DNA of 64,000 bases from IMG/VR virus record IMGVR_UViG_3300003873_000002, positions 62,001 through 126,000 of that record; one strand, 5' to 3'. The notes beneath the pieces are model-generated. The model was not told where the DNA came from and did no database searches. It worked only from the letters and a program-made list of their open reading frames with translations. The position numbers were made by a program, and so were the translations under genes. Source of the stretch: a virus. Shown here one piece after another: positions 10,048 through 18,333 of this stretch. Position 1 is the stretch's first letter, and each line of letters begins with the position of its first letter.

Positions 10048-10239
10048 TTATTTTTGAATCATGTAAATCTTTTTATTTATTTTGTGAAATTTTCTAAAAG
10101 AAGAAGTTTTATATTCGCTTTTTAATTTTACGAATGTATTTAATTCAATATCAAAATTGATTTTTTTATCCACAACAAAATATTTATATCCATGCATTAT
10201 TAAAAATGCGGACAAACCACTATCTGTAACAGTTACCAC
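10048..10239 (-). CDS. Small DUF5659-like phage protein (63 aa)
   Basis: The 63-residue product begins TVTDSGLSAFLIMHGYKY and continues VVDKKINFDIELNTFVKLKSEY. This resembles the small phage family DUF5659, in which an N-terminal 'T-D-x-x-L-A-x-x-L-x-x-x-G-Y' is followed by a beta hairpin and an F/Y-rich helix. It lies between a fibre gene and two structural-type genes in the same orientation. Function is unknown. The match is by eye and the protein is short, so the family call is tentative, but the frame fits neatly between its neighbours. Confidence 0.6.
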   Translation of the reverse strand: MVTVTDSGLSAFLIMHGYKYFVVDKKINFDIELNTFVKLKSEYKTSSFRKFHKINKKIYMIQK

Positions 10240-10258
10240 ATTTATACCTGTATATGTT

Positions 10259-10723
10259 TTATAATCGGACTAAATATTTTACTTCTGCTGTATCACCATA
10301 CTGGTTAACTCCTTCAGTAAAAAATTCAATACGTCTACCCATTATATTAAATGTTCCATCGAGTACATTATTCGTACGCCGCCCATTCGAATCGACTTTA
10401 GTAACAACAACACTAATAATTTCACCTTGGGGTTCATGTGTAAGTATAACAAAATTCTTTTGTTTTAAATCATCCCAATGTATTGGTAAGCGCATATCAT
10501 TGATAATCGATGAACTTTCTTGAATATGATTTCTTTCTTCATCAAATATCATTTGTACTCTGTCTTGCAACTCCGGTATCAGATTTGCTGTTATTATTTT
10601 ATCTGAAATATCGATTGCGAAAGTTTCATCCTGATTACAGTTATTTGGTATAACTTTTGCTCCAACTGTTTGATTTATAATTGTAGAAAATCTTCTACCA
10701 GATTCTCTGTATTTAACTCTCAT
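10259..10723 (-). CDS. Hypothetical virion-block protein (154 aa)
   Basis: This 154-residue protein has no signal peptide, membrane segment or recognised motif. The middle part is helical (LIPELQDRVQMIFDEE) and the last third is beta-rich (GTFNIMGRRIEFFTEGV). It starts nine bases after the stop of the gene at 10733-11293, with AAGGAT upstream of the ATG, so the two are co-transcribed. Position between fibres suggests a baseplate- or fibre-associated protein. This is inference from context only. Confidence 0.7.
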   Translation of the reverse strand: MRVKYRESGRRFSTIINQTVGAKVIPNNCNQDETFAIDISDKIITANLIPELQDRVQMIFDEERNHIQESSSIINDMRLPIHWDDLKQKNFVILTHEPQGEIISVVVTKVDSNGRRTNNVLDGTFNIMGRRIEFFTEGVNQYGDTAEVKYLVRL

Positions 10724-10732
10724 ACTACATCC

Positions 10733-11293
10733 TTATGGTAATTTTTTGTTAGTCCTATAAACCAAAACATCACCTTCTAAAACTTTATCCACTCTGTTAA
10801 TTGAATTTTCAGTTATTTCTATAGTATATGAACCCCGTTGTATTGTATCAAATTCTTTATTTCTTGAATAAATAAGACTATATGTCTGGTCGGGAGTCAG
10901 TTCAAATTTAAATGTTGAATCTTTTTGCAAAACACCATCAACAGAAATATCAATTGTTTTCGTTGATGAAGATGACCTAAATGTTCTAATATAAAGTTTA
11001 GCAGAATAATCTTCAATATTTGCAAGTTGTGATGTTTTGAAAATTTTATAAAAAACTGTTAGTTCACTATGTGATAAGTGCTTTGCAATAAGATTTTCAC
11101 ATACAGTCATAAAATCTTTTTTGGATATATCATACCCTAATATAATAATTAATGTACTTTTAATGTCATACGGAATGCTCAATCCCATAATAAAATCAAG
11201 TAAGCGCGATTTATATAACTCATCATCTAATAAAGTTAAATTAAGAAACCAGCTAGATCCTTGGTCAATATGTATAGGATTTGTATCAAACAT
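10733..11293 (-). CDS. Putative baseplate/fibre-associated structural protein
   Basis: The 186-residue product begins DTNPIHIDQGSSWFLNLTLLDD. This opening (I-x-I-x-Q-G-x-x-x-x-x-x-L) is typical of small phage structural proteins that build an Ig-like beta sandwich in baseplates or upper fibres. A helical insert (about 25-90) separates it from a second beta part (AKLYIRTFRSSSS, then FKFELTPDQTYSLIYSR). It is tightly followed by the 154-residue gene. The structural role is inferred from this pattern and location; the exact virion position cannot be told. Confidence 0.6.
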   Translation of the reverse strand: MFDTNPIHIDQGSSWFLNLTLLDDELYKSRLLDFIMGLSIPYDIKSTLIIILGYDISKKDFMTVCENLIAKHLSHSELTVFYKIFKTSQLANIEDYSAKLYIRTFRSSSSTKTIDISVDGVLQKDSTFKFELTPDQTYSLIYSRNKEFDTIQRGSYTIEITENSINRVDKVLEGDVLVYRTNKKLP

Positions 11294-11352
11294 TTATTAT
11301 TCCTCTTCAATGCACTTATTTAATTATATTATATTATTATATATTAAATGTC

Positions 11353-12051
11353 TTAATATTTTTTAACAATTTTAATATTAGTGCAAATACTATTAATTTT
11401 TGCAGGCGTTGATTTATACGCGGATATATTTTTTGTTTGTTTTATATTTTTCATAAAATACAATTCACTCTTTGGGATGTCATTATAATTAATGATCTTA
11501 AAAAATCCATATGGAATTAATAATTTACCAACTCTTTTAGCACTATTTGTATAACATACACCAGTTATAACAAAAATATCATGAGTTTTTGCAGTATTAA
11601 AAACATATTTTTCAAGTTGTTTCCATGCTCTTCTATTTAAACCAGGTGCTTGTGGGGAAACATTAGCTAAAGTAAATAACTCGCGCTGAAGTGATTTGTT
11701 TACATCTAACGCGGCATTTGGTGCCAAATGGCCTTTATCATAACCGGTATGACTATAGTCAGATGACCTGATTGCATATTTTTTGCTTATATGGTGTTCC
11801 ATATGAAAACCAGGTCTTTTTTTAAGTGATGGTGCAGAAACTATATTTTTATCCAAATAATATGATGAATACTCAGCATTCTTTAATTTATAGTTATAAC
11901 AAATATCATAAAGATGATAATTTATAACCTTATCACATTGTGTTTTAACAGTATAATCCGCAAGAGAATCACCCCACCATATAATATTAATTATAAATAA
12001 AATTAAAACTAATGTTTTGGGGGTTTTTAATGTTTTTATATAGTGACCCAT
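11353..12051 (-). CDS. Secreted DNA/RNA non-specific endonuclease (NUC1 family)
   Basis: The 232-residue protein has an N-terminal hydrophobic segment (LVLILFIINIIWWG, about 14-27) preceded by lysines, a signal peptide or membrane anchor. The core carries the NUC1/beta-beta-alpha-metal motif YDKGHLAPNAA; family members have DRGH with His as the general base. It then has NVSPQAPGLNRRAWKQLE, where the Asn (metal ligand) and the N-R-x-x-W-x-x-L-E helix are conserved. It probably degrades nucleic acid outside the cytoplasm. It sits between structural genes and a membrane protein, so it may be a moron or a virion-carried nuclease. Assignment to family is confident; biological role is not. Confidence 0.85.
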   Translation of the reverse strand: MGHYIKTLKTPKTLVLILFIINIIWWGDSLADYTVKTQCDKVINYHLYDICYNYKLKNAEYSSYYLDKNIVSAPSLKKRPGFHMEHHISKKYAIRSSDYSHTGYDKGHLAPNAALDVNKSLQRELFTLANVSPQAPGLNRRAWKQLEKYVFNTAKTHDIFVITGVCYTNSAKRVGKLLIPYGFFKIINYNDIPKSELYFMKNIKQTKNISAYKSTPAKINSICTNIKIVKKY

Positions 12052-12073
12052 ATTATTTCCTTGTTATATGATT

Positions 12074-13003
12074 TTAAAAAATGCCTGTAAATGTGATTAA
12101 TCCAGCCACAGCTAATAATACTGTAGAAAGCATTAAAATATTTTTATAATATTCTGTGGATGGTGTGTTAAAATATGATTTTCCAATATAAAGGCACTTA
12201 TGCATTGGCGATAAAAGATATGCAATGAACTCAATAGTAAAGAACCATAATAAGTATTGTTCGCCATAAATAGTAACTAAAATTGCCACAATTGCTGCAA
12301 ATCTACTACTTGAACCCAATAAAAATGCACCCATAAAACCAATCAGAGAAGCAATAAATAAAGTTACACTTTCATGTTCAATAAAAGATTTAACTTCATT
12401 AGTATGTTCTTTTAAAATATTCGTCGCAAAAATTAACAGAGCAAGCACAATAATGATATCCCATCTTACATACTCCAATAAATTCTTAGGTTGTATATTG
12501 CATCTTGCACCACAACATGGTTTTTTGATTTCCACATTAATATTTTCTTCATCTAGCTTGAAAATAACCAGCCAAATAATAAACGCGAAAACAACTATAA
12601 TAGCAGGTGCCATTGTTTCAACTAAGCCCCAATATGACATCCCTAGAACCGCCATTGGGATGATAACTGATTTTTCAATGGGTGACCATAAGTAATAATG
12701 GTGTGTAGCAAAATAATCTATAATACCATAGATTTGTCTTTTTCTTTTATTTTTTGGTGCAATCTGGTCTAATATACCAGCAGATACTGATACTCTACCT
12801 GGCACAGGCAAAATACCACCAAATGCAGATATTAATAAAACAACTATTTTTTTATTCTTAATGGTCTTTAATAAATAATTAAAAAATGGCATAAAAATGC
12901 CTGTATCCTTTGCATATCCAGCAAAGATCATAATAAAACCAAGGTAAAAAAGATACCATTGATTGTGTGTTAATAAATGTAAAATATGATTATAATCAGT
13001 CAT
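12074..13003 (-). CDS. Multipass membrane protein, permease-like (possibly DUF401)
   Basis: This 309-residue protein has eight to nine hydrophobic segments and no signal peptide. A central block, GGILPVPGRVSVSAGILDQ (about 62-80), resembles the proline/glycine-rich motif of the uncharacterised permease family DUF401. A cytoplasmic or periplasmic loop holds a cysteine group (KKPCCGARCN). A transporter in a tail-fibre block is unexpected and marks this as an auxiliary or host-interaction gene. Neighbours are the secreted nuclease downstream and the U32-like fusion upstream, all closely spaced. The substrate is unknown and the family match is tentative. Confidence 0.6.
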   Translation of the reverse strand: MTDYNHILHLLTHNQWYLFYLGFIMIFAGYAKDTGIFMPFFNYLLKTIKNKKIVVLLISAFGGILPVPGRVSVSAGILDQIAPKNKRKRQIYGIIDYFATHHYYLWSPIEKSVIIPMAVLGMSYWGLVETMAPAIIVVFAFIIWLVIFKLDEENINVEIKKPCCGARCNIQPKNLLEYVRWDIIIVLALLIFATNILKEHTNEVKSFIEHESVTLFIASLIGFMGAFLLGSSSRFAAIVAILVTIYGEQYLLWFFTIEFIAYLLSPMHKCLYIGKSYFNTPSTEYYKNILMLSTVLLAVAGLITFTGIF

Positions 13004-13014
13004 TCTTTATTTCC

Positions 13015-14583
13015 TTATCTTCTTTTTGTTAAAAATTTCGCACTTTGCTTTAATAAAATAATAGCATAGTTTGTTTTAGATTCCATAACCTTATAGTACG
13101 ATACTTCATCTATTTTTATAAATTGTTCGATCATGTGGTCAATATTCGTCACTATAAATACACATTCATCATTTAATATCGTCTTATTTTTGTTAAAAAA
13201 TATATATGGATTTATTAATTTCATATCAATTAAAACAAAATCAATACCACCGGTATCTGGGATATCTATATCATTAAAATTATTGGTGTCATATAATATA
13301 ATATTATGACTTTTTTTATTTTTTAATATATTGCTTTTTAATTTTTCTTTCAGATTGGGGTTATCACGATAATCATCATAAATTATAATATCATTTATGT
13401 GCTTCATTACAATGCAGGTAGTTTTGCCGTCCTTTGAACCAATTTCCAAATATTTATTCGATTTTTTCGATATTTCATTTATAAGTGTATTTAATTGTCT
13501 GCCATAATTATTATCATTTAATTGGTTAATATATGAATTTAGTAATGCATTTGAAAGCATTTTTTGTTTATTTTTATCTGTTTTATTAAATGTTTTATGT
13601 AAATTATCACATGAATTACACTCAAAGCAATTGAATTCACATGTTTTAATTTTATTTCGCCAAAAATCGAACGCTTTTGGGTTAATATCTATTTGATATT
13701 GCTTGAATCCATTATAAACATGCTCTTTATTCAATGCAAAGTTTGAAATTATTTCCATTGTTTCATTGATTCTGGTTATGCTTTCTCTGCCGTGCATTTT
13801 TATAACATCAATGTAATCAAGCATTTCAACCCAATCCTCACGCCATGGTGTAAAATTAGCGGTTTTAAGAATTATAGCTTCATCATTATTATCCCACAAA
13901 GGACATGATACTCTAGATATTTCATTGACAAAATATGGCACATCATTGTCTTTTCTTGTATTATTATATGTAAAATGCTCATCCATTACATTGCACCCAC
14001 CTTTGCAACCTTCATTCGCTAATAATGATAGTTTCACATTATATTTATCAGCCACTTCCCTTAGTGTTTTTAGTCTGCTATGGTCCCTCATCAAAACTCT
14101 ATCCAAATTGATATATTTAAACCCAGCTTCTGCTAATTGAGCTATTTCTCTTGGTTCTGATACATTATTGAGGATTGTATTTTTGACAAACAAATCAGGG
14201 AAATTTTGTTGTATTTCGCCAGTTAACATCCAATGTGTAAATGGGATGGTTGCACTTCTTACACCTCTGTCATACAAAGGCTTGAAGTTTTCAATAAATG
14301 TTTTGAGATTTTTCTGAGAGGGGGATATAGTTGTATTGTTATATACTGCAGAAATTTTGAACCCCAATGATTGTAAATATAAAGCATTTTCCAGATGTGC
14401 ATCATTATTTTCAAATACATCACCCATAGCATCGTTATTAAATGGGTCAATTCTCGAAGTGAAATAAACATCATAAATATAATCATGGTGTCTTTCTAAA
14501 AAACCAACAAATTTAAAAAATTCTTGCTCATTTAATTTCGGGTTAAGTGGTACTGAAAAAATATGCTTCATATTACTATCCAT
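13015..14583 (-). CDS. U32-like TIM-barrel protein fused to a methyltransferase-like domain
   Basis: Residues ~1-330 of this 522-residue protein resemble U32 'peptidase'-type proteins (relatives UbiU, UbiV, RlhA, TrhP): FSVPLNPKLNEQEFFKFVGF, then INLDRVLMRD, LLANEGCKGGCNVMDEH, SCPLWDN and a cysteine-rich CEFNCFECNSC. U32 proteins use such cysteines to hold an iron-sulphur cluster. Residues ~360-522 look like a Rossmann methyltransferase (KYLEIGSKDGKTTCIV, then DFVLIDMKL). The fusion may modify a small molecule, RNA or fibre protein; no activity can be read from sequence. No clear ribosome-binding site precedes the ATG. A late element and a tandem array lie directly upstream. The distance to the permease gene is 11 bases. 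Confidence 0.65.
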   Translation of the reverse strand: MDSNMKHIFSVPLNPKLNEQEFFKFVGFLERHHDYIYDVYFTSRIDPFNNDAMGDVFENNDAHLENALYLQSLGFKISAVYNNTTISPSQKNLKTFIENFKPLYDRGVRSATIPFTHWMLTGEIQQNFPDLFVKNTILNNVSEPREIAQLAEAGFKYINLDRVLMRDHSRLKTLREVADKYNVKLSLLANEGCKGGCNVMDEHFTYNNTRKDNDVPYFVNEISRVSCPLWDNNDEAIILKTANFTPWREDWVEMLDYIDVIKMHGRESITRINETMEIISNFALNKEHVYNGFKQYQIDINPKAFDFWRNKIKTCEFNCFECNSCDNLHKTFNKTDKNKQKMLSNALLNSYINQLNDNNYGRQLNTLINEISKKSNKYLEIGSKDGKTTCIVMKHINDIIIYDDYRDNPNLKEKLKSNILKNKKSHNIILYDTNNFNDIDIPDTGGIDFVLIDMKLINPYIFFNKNKTILNDECVFIVTNIDHMIEQFIKIDEVSYYKVMESKTNYAIILLKQSAKFLTKRR

Positions 14584-14585
14584 GT

Positions 14586-14593
14586 TATTTATA
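14586..14593 (-). promoter_or_regulatory. Possible late promoter TATAAATA very close to a start codon
   Basis: The minus strand reads TATAAATA only three bases upstream of the ATG at 14583. If used, it would give a leaderless or nearly leaderless transcript for the U32-like fusion, or translation would start at the internal Met5. It is also the junction to the 14591-14640 repeat array, so the match may be fortuitous. Confidence 0.35.
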
Positions 14594-14640
14594 CTATGTT
14601 ATACTATGTTATACTATGTTATACTATGTTATACTATGTT
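14591..14640. repeat. Five perfect 10-bp tandem repeats
   Basis: Five exact copies of ATACTATGTT, plus a partial sixth toward 14584, lie directly upstream of the U32-like gene. The unit is 10 bp. Confidence 0.95.
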
Positions 14641-14701
14641 ATATTATAATATAATAATTATAAGAAAGCAATAGAAAAACAATAGAATGTAATATTTTTA
14701 A

Positions 14702-14728
14702 TTTATTTAGATTATTTAGGTTATTTAA
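14702..14728. repeat. Three degenerate 9-bp repeats at a gene end
   Basis: On the minus strand ATAACCTAA, ATAATCTAA and ATAAATTAA follow the stop codon of the gene at 14725-15441. Because the unit is nine bases, each copy carries another in-frame TAA. Confidence 0.75.
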
Positions 14729-15441
14729 ATTAATGTCTTTATTTCAAAATTATCTTTATCAAATTTATAATTTAATAAATCAAATAATTTATAATTTGGT
14801 GGATACTGTAGCCATTTAGTCATGAATAGTGATTGGTCTAATTTTGTTTTGATATTTTTTAAATCAGTGAGGACTTTTCTGCGCTTAGTAATAATAGATA
14901 ATAAATAATCATTGTGTTTAGTGATTTTATCCTCGATTTTTTTAAAATACACGTCGCGAGACAATCCTGATACCAATGCAAGAGAATCCACAAATGGTGT
15001 TTGTTGTGATTTATCATTTTTATAAATAACTAATTCATCTTTTTGGATATCCCAAGTTGCTTTATCAATTATTTTCGGGGTGTTCGATTCATAGATATTA
15101 TTATACAAATTATCTATATAATTACCAGTAAGTAATTTAAATAATTCAAAACCAGCATTTAATTCTTCCTCTGTGAAATAAACAACCTTTTTAACTTTTT
15201 CAACAGTTTCTTCTTCAAACGTGCTATTGTTATTAACATAAACTTTATGAAATGGAAATTGTGTCCTAAGTGAATCGACACCAATTAAAAGTTCTGGTTT
15301 GATTTCGATGGGGTTGTATTTTCTTATATCTTGAGTTCTTAAAGCATCACTGTCCACTGAAACTATCGCGTGATGGCATTCTCTGGCTATTACATTATAT
15401 TCGGTGACAATCACATCTTCAAGCATTGCGAAATATTTCAT
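14725..15441 (-). CDS. Putative fibre-assembly (chaperone-like) protein
   Basis: This 238-residue protein shows the layout of phage fibre-assembly proteins. The N-terminal half is mixed alpha/beta (KYFAMLEDVIVTEYNVIA, then LLIGVDSLRTQFPFHKVYV). The C-terminal half has ELVIYKNDKSQQTPFVDSLA, then GLSRDVYFKKIEDKI and long charged helices. The 'E-x-Y-x-x-D-x-x-x-x-P-x-x-D-x-L-A' style matches the C-terminal part of small tail-fibre chaperones. It lies immediately upstream in transcription from the accessory gene cluster and 20 bases after the fibre gene at 15462-17180, which would be its likely client. The call is by pattern and context. Confidence 0.5.
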   Translation of the reverse strand: MKYFAMLEDVIVTEYNVIARECHHAIVSVDSDALRTQDIRKYNPIEIKPELLIGVDSLRTQFPFHKVYVNNNSTFEEETVEKVKKVVYFTEEELNAGFELFKLLTGNYIDNLYNNIYESNTPKIIDKATWDIQKDELVIYKNDKSQQTPFVDSLALVSGLSRDVYFKKIEDKITKHNDYLLSIITKRRKVLTDLKNIKTKLDQSLFMTKWLQYPPNYKLFDLLNYKFDKDNFEIKTLI

Positions 15442-15461
15442 TTTTATATCCTAATCTGTTA

Positions 15462-17180
15462 TTAAATTGTTGCAGCGGATGCATATCCAGATGATGTGCC
15501 TGCTGTTTTGCTTCTCCCAGATGCGGGTAACTCAATCATAGATTCTGTTCTAAATGCAAGTCTAAATGCCCTATTTGATTGTACACCACTAATATATCCA
15601 CCAATAGTATAGCCTTTTTCATTGCCGGCTTGCCAATTATCCTCTGCTATCCCGTTAGTTGTTCCGGGTGACGCAGTTGTTAAAATGTATGATAGTGTTG
15701 GGATATTTATTTTATACATGCATCCATTCCCACCATTACCCGCAGATACATACGCCACATCAAAGTATGTGCTTATTGCCCCTTCACCATAGCTGTTACT
15801 CGGGTAATTTACAAAATATGCAATGCCTGTGGCAAATGGTATAGAATAATCTTTTTTATTCCCTTTCGATTTTCCTGCAGTTATATTTATCCCTGTAATT
15901 GAATAACCTGCAGTGGATGAGTTAAAAAACGTTAGATGTCTACCCATCGGCCATGCATCATCTGTGCTTAAATAGTCTTCAAATGTATACGTATCATTAA
16001 CATAAAGGTGTTTTATTTTTTTGTTCCAAGTGGGTGTTGATGATGGTTCAAATCCCACAACCCATGAAAATGTTTTTTGGTTGAACATAGTTGCACCATT
16101 ATTTCCGCTGTTTGGCATCAATGTTCCTGTTTTACTAGTAACTGTCGCATAGTCTAAATGAGAAACTTGATTATATTGCCCACTTACACTGGCACCAATC
16201 CCATAAACATATTGCATTGTGTCACTAAAAGATCCACAAACATATGCACCTGGCTTGTCAAAAACGTTGATAACACGTGTTGTAATATCTGTTGCATAAT
16301 CTGTTACATGGCAATCGTTATATGCGACACCACTTTTATACCCAAAAGAAGTATATCCTTTAACATATGTTGTTTTATATTTATAATCAGCTCTTGCTAG
16401 TTCGTTTTTACCTTGTAATATAGCCAATGCATTCGCGTTACCATCAATCTTCGCCGCAAAACTGTCTATTTTACTGCCAGATAATGCAACAGCACTCTCA
16501 ACACCAGAAATACGGTTGTCGTAACTATCCAATGTATTAGTTAAACCAGGTATTTTGGTGAAATCAAAATTCATCAAATAATCGTGATCTGATTTAATAT
16601 AATCAACAATTTCCTGAATGGATTTTAATGACGGGTCATTTGATGCAGTTAAATTTTCGAGCGTAGTTAGTCTGCCGTATATACCATTTAAAGCGTCTCT
16701 TAATCCAATTATTGAATCAATATTAAGCGATTGCAATAATTCTCGATTTGATTGTATATAATCAACAATTTCCTGTACAGTATCAAGGTCAATTTTATTT
16801 GATGATATAATTTTTAGTATACCATTAACATCATTCCTTAATGAGCTAATATTACCTGAATTATTATCTATAATAGTCTTATTAGCTGATATACTGTTTT
16901 TATTTATGGTACAACATTCTGTGTTTTTCTGAATATTAATAACATTCTTCAAATAATTATCATAATTGTTTTTAATTGTTGTTTGAAGAATACCTATTGT
17001 ACTGTTTATAATGTCTATTTCACTGTTAATTTCCACAATAGAATTAGTATTATCATTAATATTATCTATATGCTTATTTGATTCAACGTAGTTTTTTAAG
17101 GCGCGCATAGCTGATTGAAGAACTAAATCATTCTCTAAAAGTTCATCATTATGTATTGGCATTTGGGTATTTGGGAGCAT
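15462..17180 (-). CDS. Tail fibre with coiled-coil stalk and beta-propeller-like tip
   Basis: The 572-residue protein starts MLPNTQMPIHNDELLENDLVLQ and is coiled coil to about residue 255, with two related segments around LxSIQEIVDYIKSDHDYL and LDTVQEIVDYIQSNRELL. The same element occurs in the fibre at 30253-32025 (DLQEIVDFIKMNREML), so the stalks are related. The remaining ~310 residues form a Tyr/Gly/Ser-rich beta domain with repeated blades (YVYGIGASVSGQYNQVSHLDY, and later YTIGGYISGVQSNRAF), consistent with a kelch-like propeller tip. Upstream lies a CATAAATA late-promoter-like element near 17223. The next gene, at 14725-15441, may be its chaperone. Confidence 0.8.
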   Translation of the reverse strand: MLPNTQMPIHNDELLENDLVLQSAMRALKNYVESNKHIDNINDNTNSIVEINSEIDIINSTIGILQTTIKNNYDNYLKNVINIQKNTECCTINKNSISANKTIIDNNSGNISSLRNDVNGILKIISSNKIDLDTVQEIVDYIQSNRELLQSLNIDSIIGLRDALNGIYGRLTTLENLTASNDPSLKSIQEIVDYIKSDHDYLMNFDFTKIPGLTNTLDSYDNRISGVESAVALSGSKIDSFAAKIDGNANALAILQGKNELARADYKYKTTYVKGYTSFGYKSGVAYNDCHVTDYATDITTRVINVFDKPGAYVCGSFSDTMQYVYGIGASVSGQYNQVSHLDYATVTSKTGTLMPNSGNNGATMFNQKTFSWVVGFEPSSTPTWNKKIKHLYVNDTYTFEDYLSTDDAWPMGRHLTFFNSSTAGYSITGINITAGKSKGNKKDYSIPFATGIAYFVNYPSNSYGEGAISTYFDVAYVSAGNGGNGCMYKINIPTLSYILTTASPGTTNGIAEDNWQAGNEKGYTIGGYISGVQSNRAFRLAFRTESMIELPASGRSKTAGTSSGYASAATI

Positions 17181-17263
17181 ATTAAACCTGTGGATTTTTT
17201 ATTTTATTTAATTAAAACAAAATATTTATGTTCATATTATTCCTGGTAATCCTAAGAATATCA

Positions 17264-18238
17264 TTAAACAAAATATTCTTGTATGGAATTGAACCCTTCA
17301 CCGTATATGGGATATTGGAATCTTTTCATGCAATCTATTATTACACTTTCAGGTATATCTTTACCATATTCTGTTGAGCGTTTAGCAGATGATTCTAATA
17401 TATCATCAAATGATCTATAGAACACAACAGCAGTATAATTACGTTTATTTCGCCTGTTATTTAACCATCTTCTTCTTGATTTTTCGTTCATATTAGTCAT
17501 ATCAACTACTATGTTTTTATCCTCTTTTACTGCTTTGTTGTATGTTCTAACAAGTGAATCCATTATACCACATGTATTAGTTTTATTATCTTCCATATAT
17601 TTAAATTTATCGTTGTATGTCTCCCCTGGTAATTTCATTATCTGTTCATCAAAACTTATAACAACATCAAAATTGTTATTTTGCACAAATGTCGATTTAC
17701 CCGAACAAGGTGGTCCAACAAGTATAGTAGTGGTTGGGTTACTGGCATTAAATTCAACATATTCTAATGCATTGCGTATTTTTGATTGATTTAATGTGTG
17801 TGAGTGATCAGATATTGACCCCCGTCTATCATATATAGAGAATTTTTCTATATTTTTCTTTTGGGTGAGGTCTTTTTCTCCCCACGGTCTATTGTATCGC
17901 CACAAATCACCATGCATGGCAACTGTTTTTAGTATACATGTGTTTCTCGTATAGCTATTCGCTATATAAAAACTCAAACCTTCATGCCCATAAAATGTGG
18001 CGTGTTTCTTTTCATGATTATATGTTTTAGCCAAAGGCTTACCTAAATCATGCAACCAAGCAATATTCCTGAAGAATTCTGGTTTATCGTTGTCTTTACT
18101 CGCTTCATTGACTACAGCCACAACGTGGTTCCAAACTGAACCTTCGCGATGATAACATGACGGATTGTTTTTGTCATATCCATGTTCACAATTTTTAAAA
18201 AGATTGATGTGTTTGTCATTTAACTTTATATTATGCAT
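17264..18238 (-). CDS. HD-domain / polynucleotide-kinase-like fusion
   Basis: Residues ~1-160 of this 324-residue protein carry an HD metal-dependent phosphohydrolase signature: WNHVVAVV, then WLHDLGKPL, YGHEG and a later H-G-D. Residues ~170-324 carry a P-loop kinase domain (VGPPCSGKSTF), a DMTN motif and RRRWL, like the kinase domain of T4 Pnk and other phage end-healing enzymes. HD plus kinase suggests RNA or DNA end repair (removal of 2',3'-cyclic or 3' phosphate and 5' phosphorylation), for example against tRNA-cleaving defences. It lies alone among fibre genes with its own TATAAATA element 51 bases upstream and a leader hairpin. Domain calls are firm; substrate is inferred. Confidence 0.75.
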   Translation of the reverse strand: MHNIKLNDKHINLFKNCEHGYDKNNPSCYHREGSVWNHVVAVVNEASKDNDKPEFFRNIAWLHDLGKPLAKTYNHEKKHATFYGHEGLSFYIANSYTRNTCILKTVAMHGDLWRYNRPWGEKDLTQKKNIEKFSIYDRRGSISDHSHTLNQSKIRNALEYVEFNASNPTTTILVGPPCSGKSTFVQNNNFDVVISFDEQIMKLPGETYNDKFKYMEDNKTNTCGIMDSLVRTYNKAVKEDKNIVVDMTNMNEKSRRRWLNNRRNKRNYTAVVFYRSFDDILESSAKRSTEYGKDIPESVIIDCMKRFQYPIYGEGFNSIQEYFV

Positions 18239-18258
18239 ATTATACCATTTAATATATT

Positions 18259-18280
18259 AATACGCATAATACTGCGTATT
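18259..18280 (-). promoter_or_regulatory. Perfect inverted repeat in the leader of the HD/kinase gene
   Basis: AATACGCA (18259-18266) and TGCGTATT (18273-18280) form an 8-bp perfect stem with a 6-base loop. It lies between the TATAAATA element and the start codon at 18238, so it would be near the 5' end of the mRNA. No run of T follows, so it is more likely an operator or a stabilising 5' hairpin than a terminator. Confidence 0.5.
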
Positions 18281-18288
18281 ATGTACTA

Positions 18289-18296
18289 TATTTATA
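18289..18296 (-). promoter_or_regulatory. T4-type late promoter element TATAAATA
   Basis: The minus strand reads TATAAATA, 51 bases upstream of the ATG of the HD/kinase gene and after the stop-free gap from the fibre gene upstream. It fits the late-promoter consensus recognised by the gp55 class of sigma factor. Confidence 0.65.
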
Positions 18297-18333
18297 TTAT
18301 ATCATAATTTTAAATTAATTGCAACATAATAAA

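Noticed and set aside
10048-10723. Frameshifted single gene across 10048-10723
   Set aside because: The 63-aa frame has its own start and a separate fold pattern (DUF5659-like), so two genes explain the region better.
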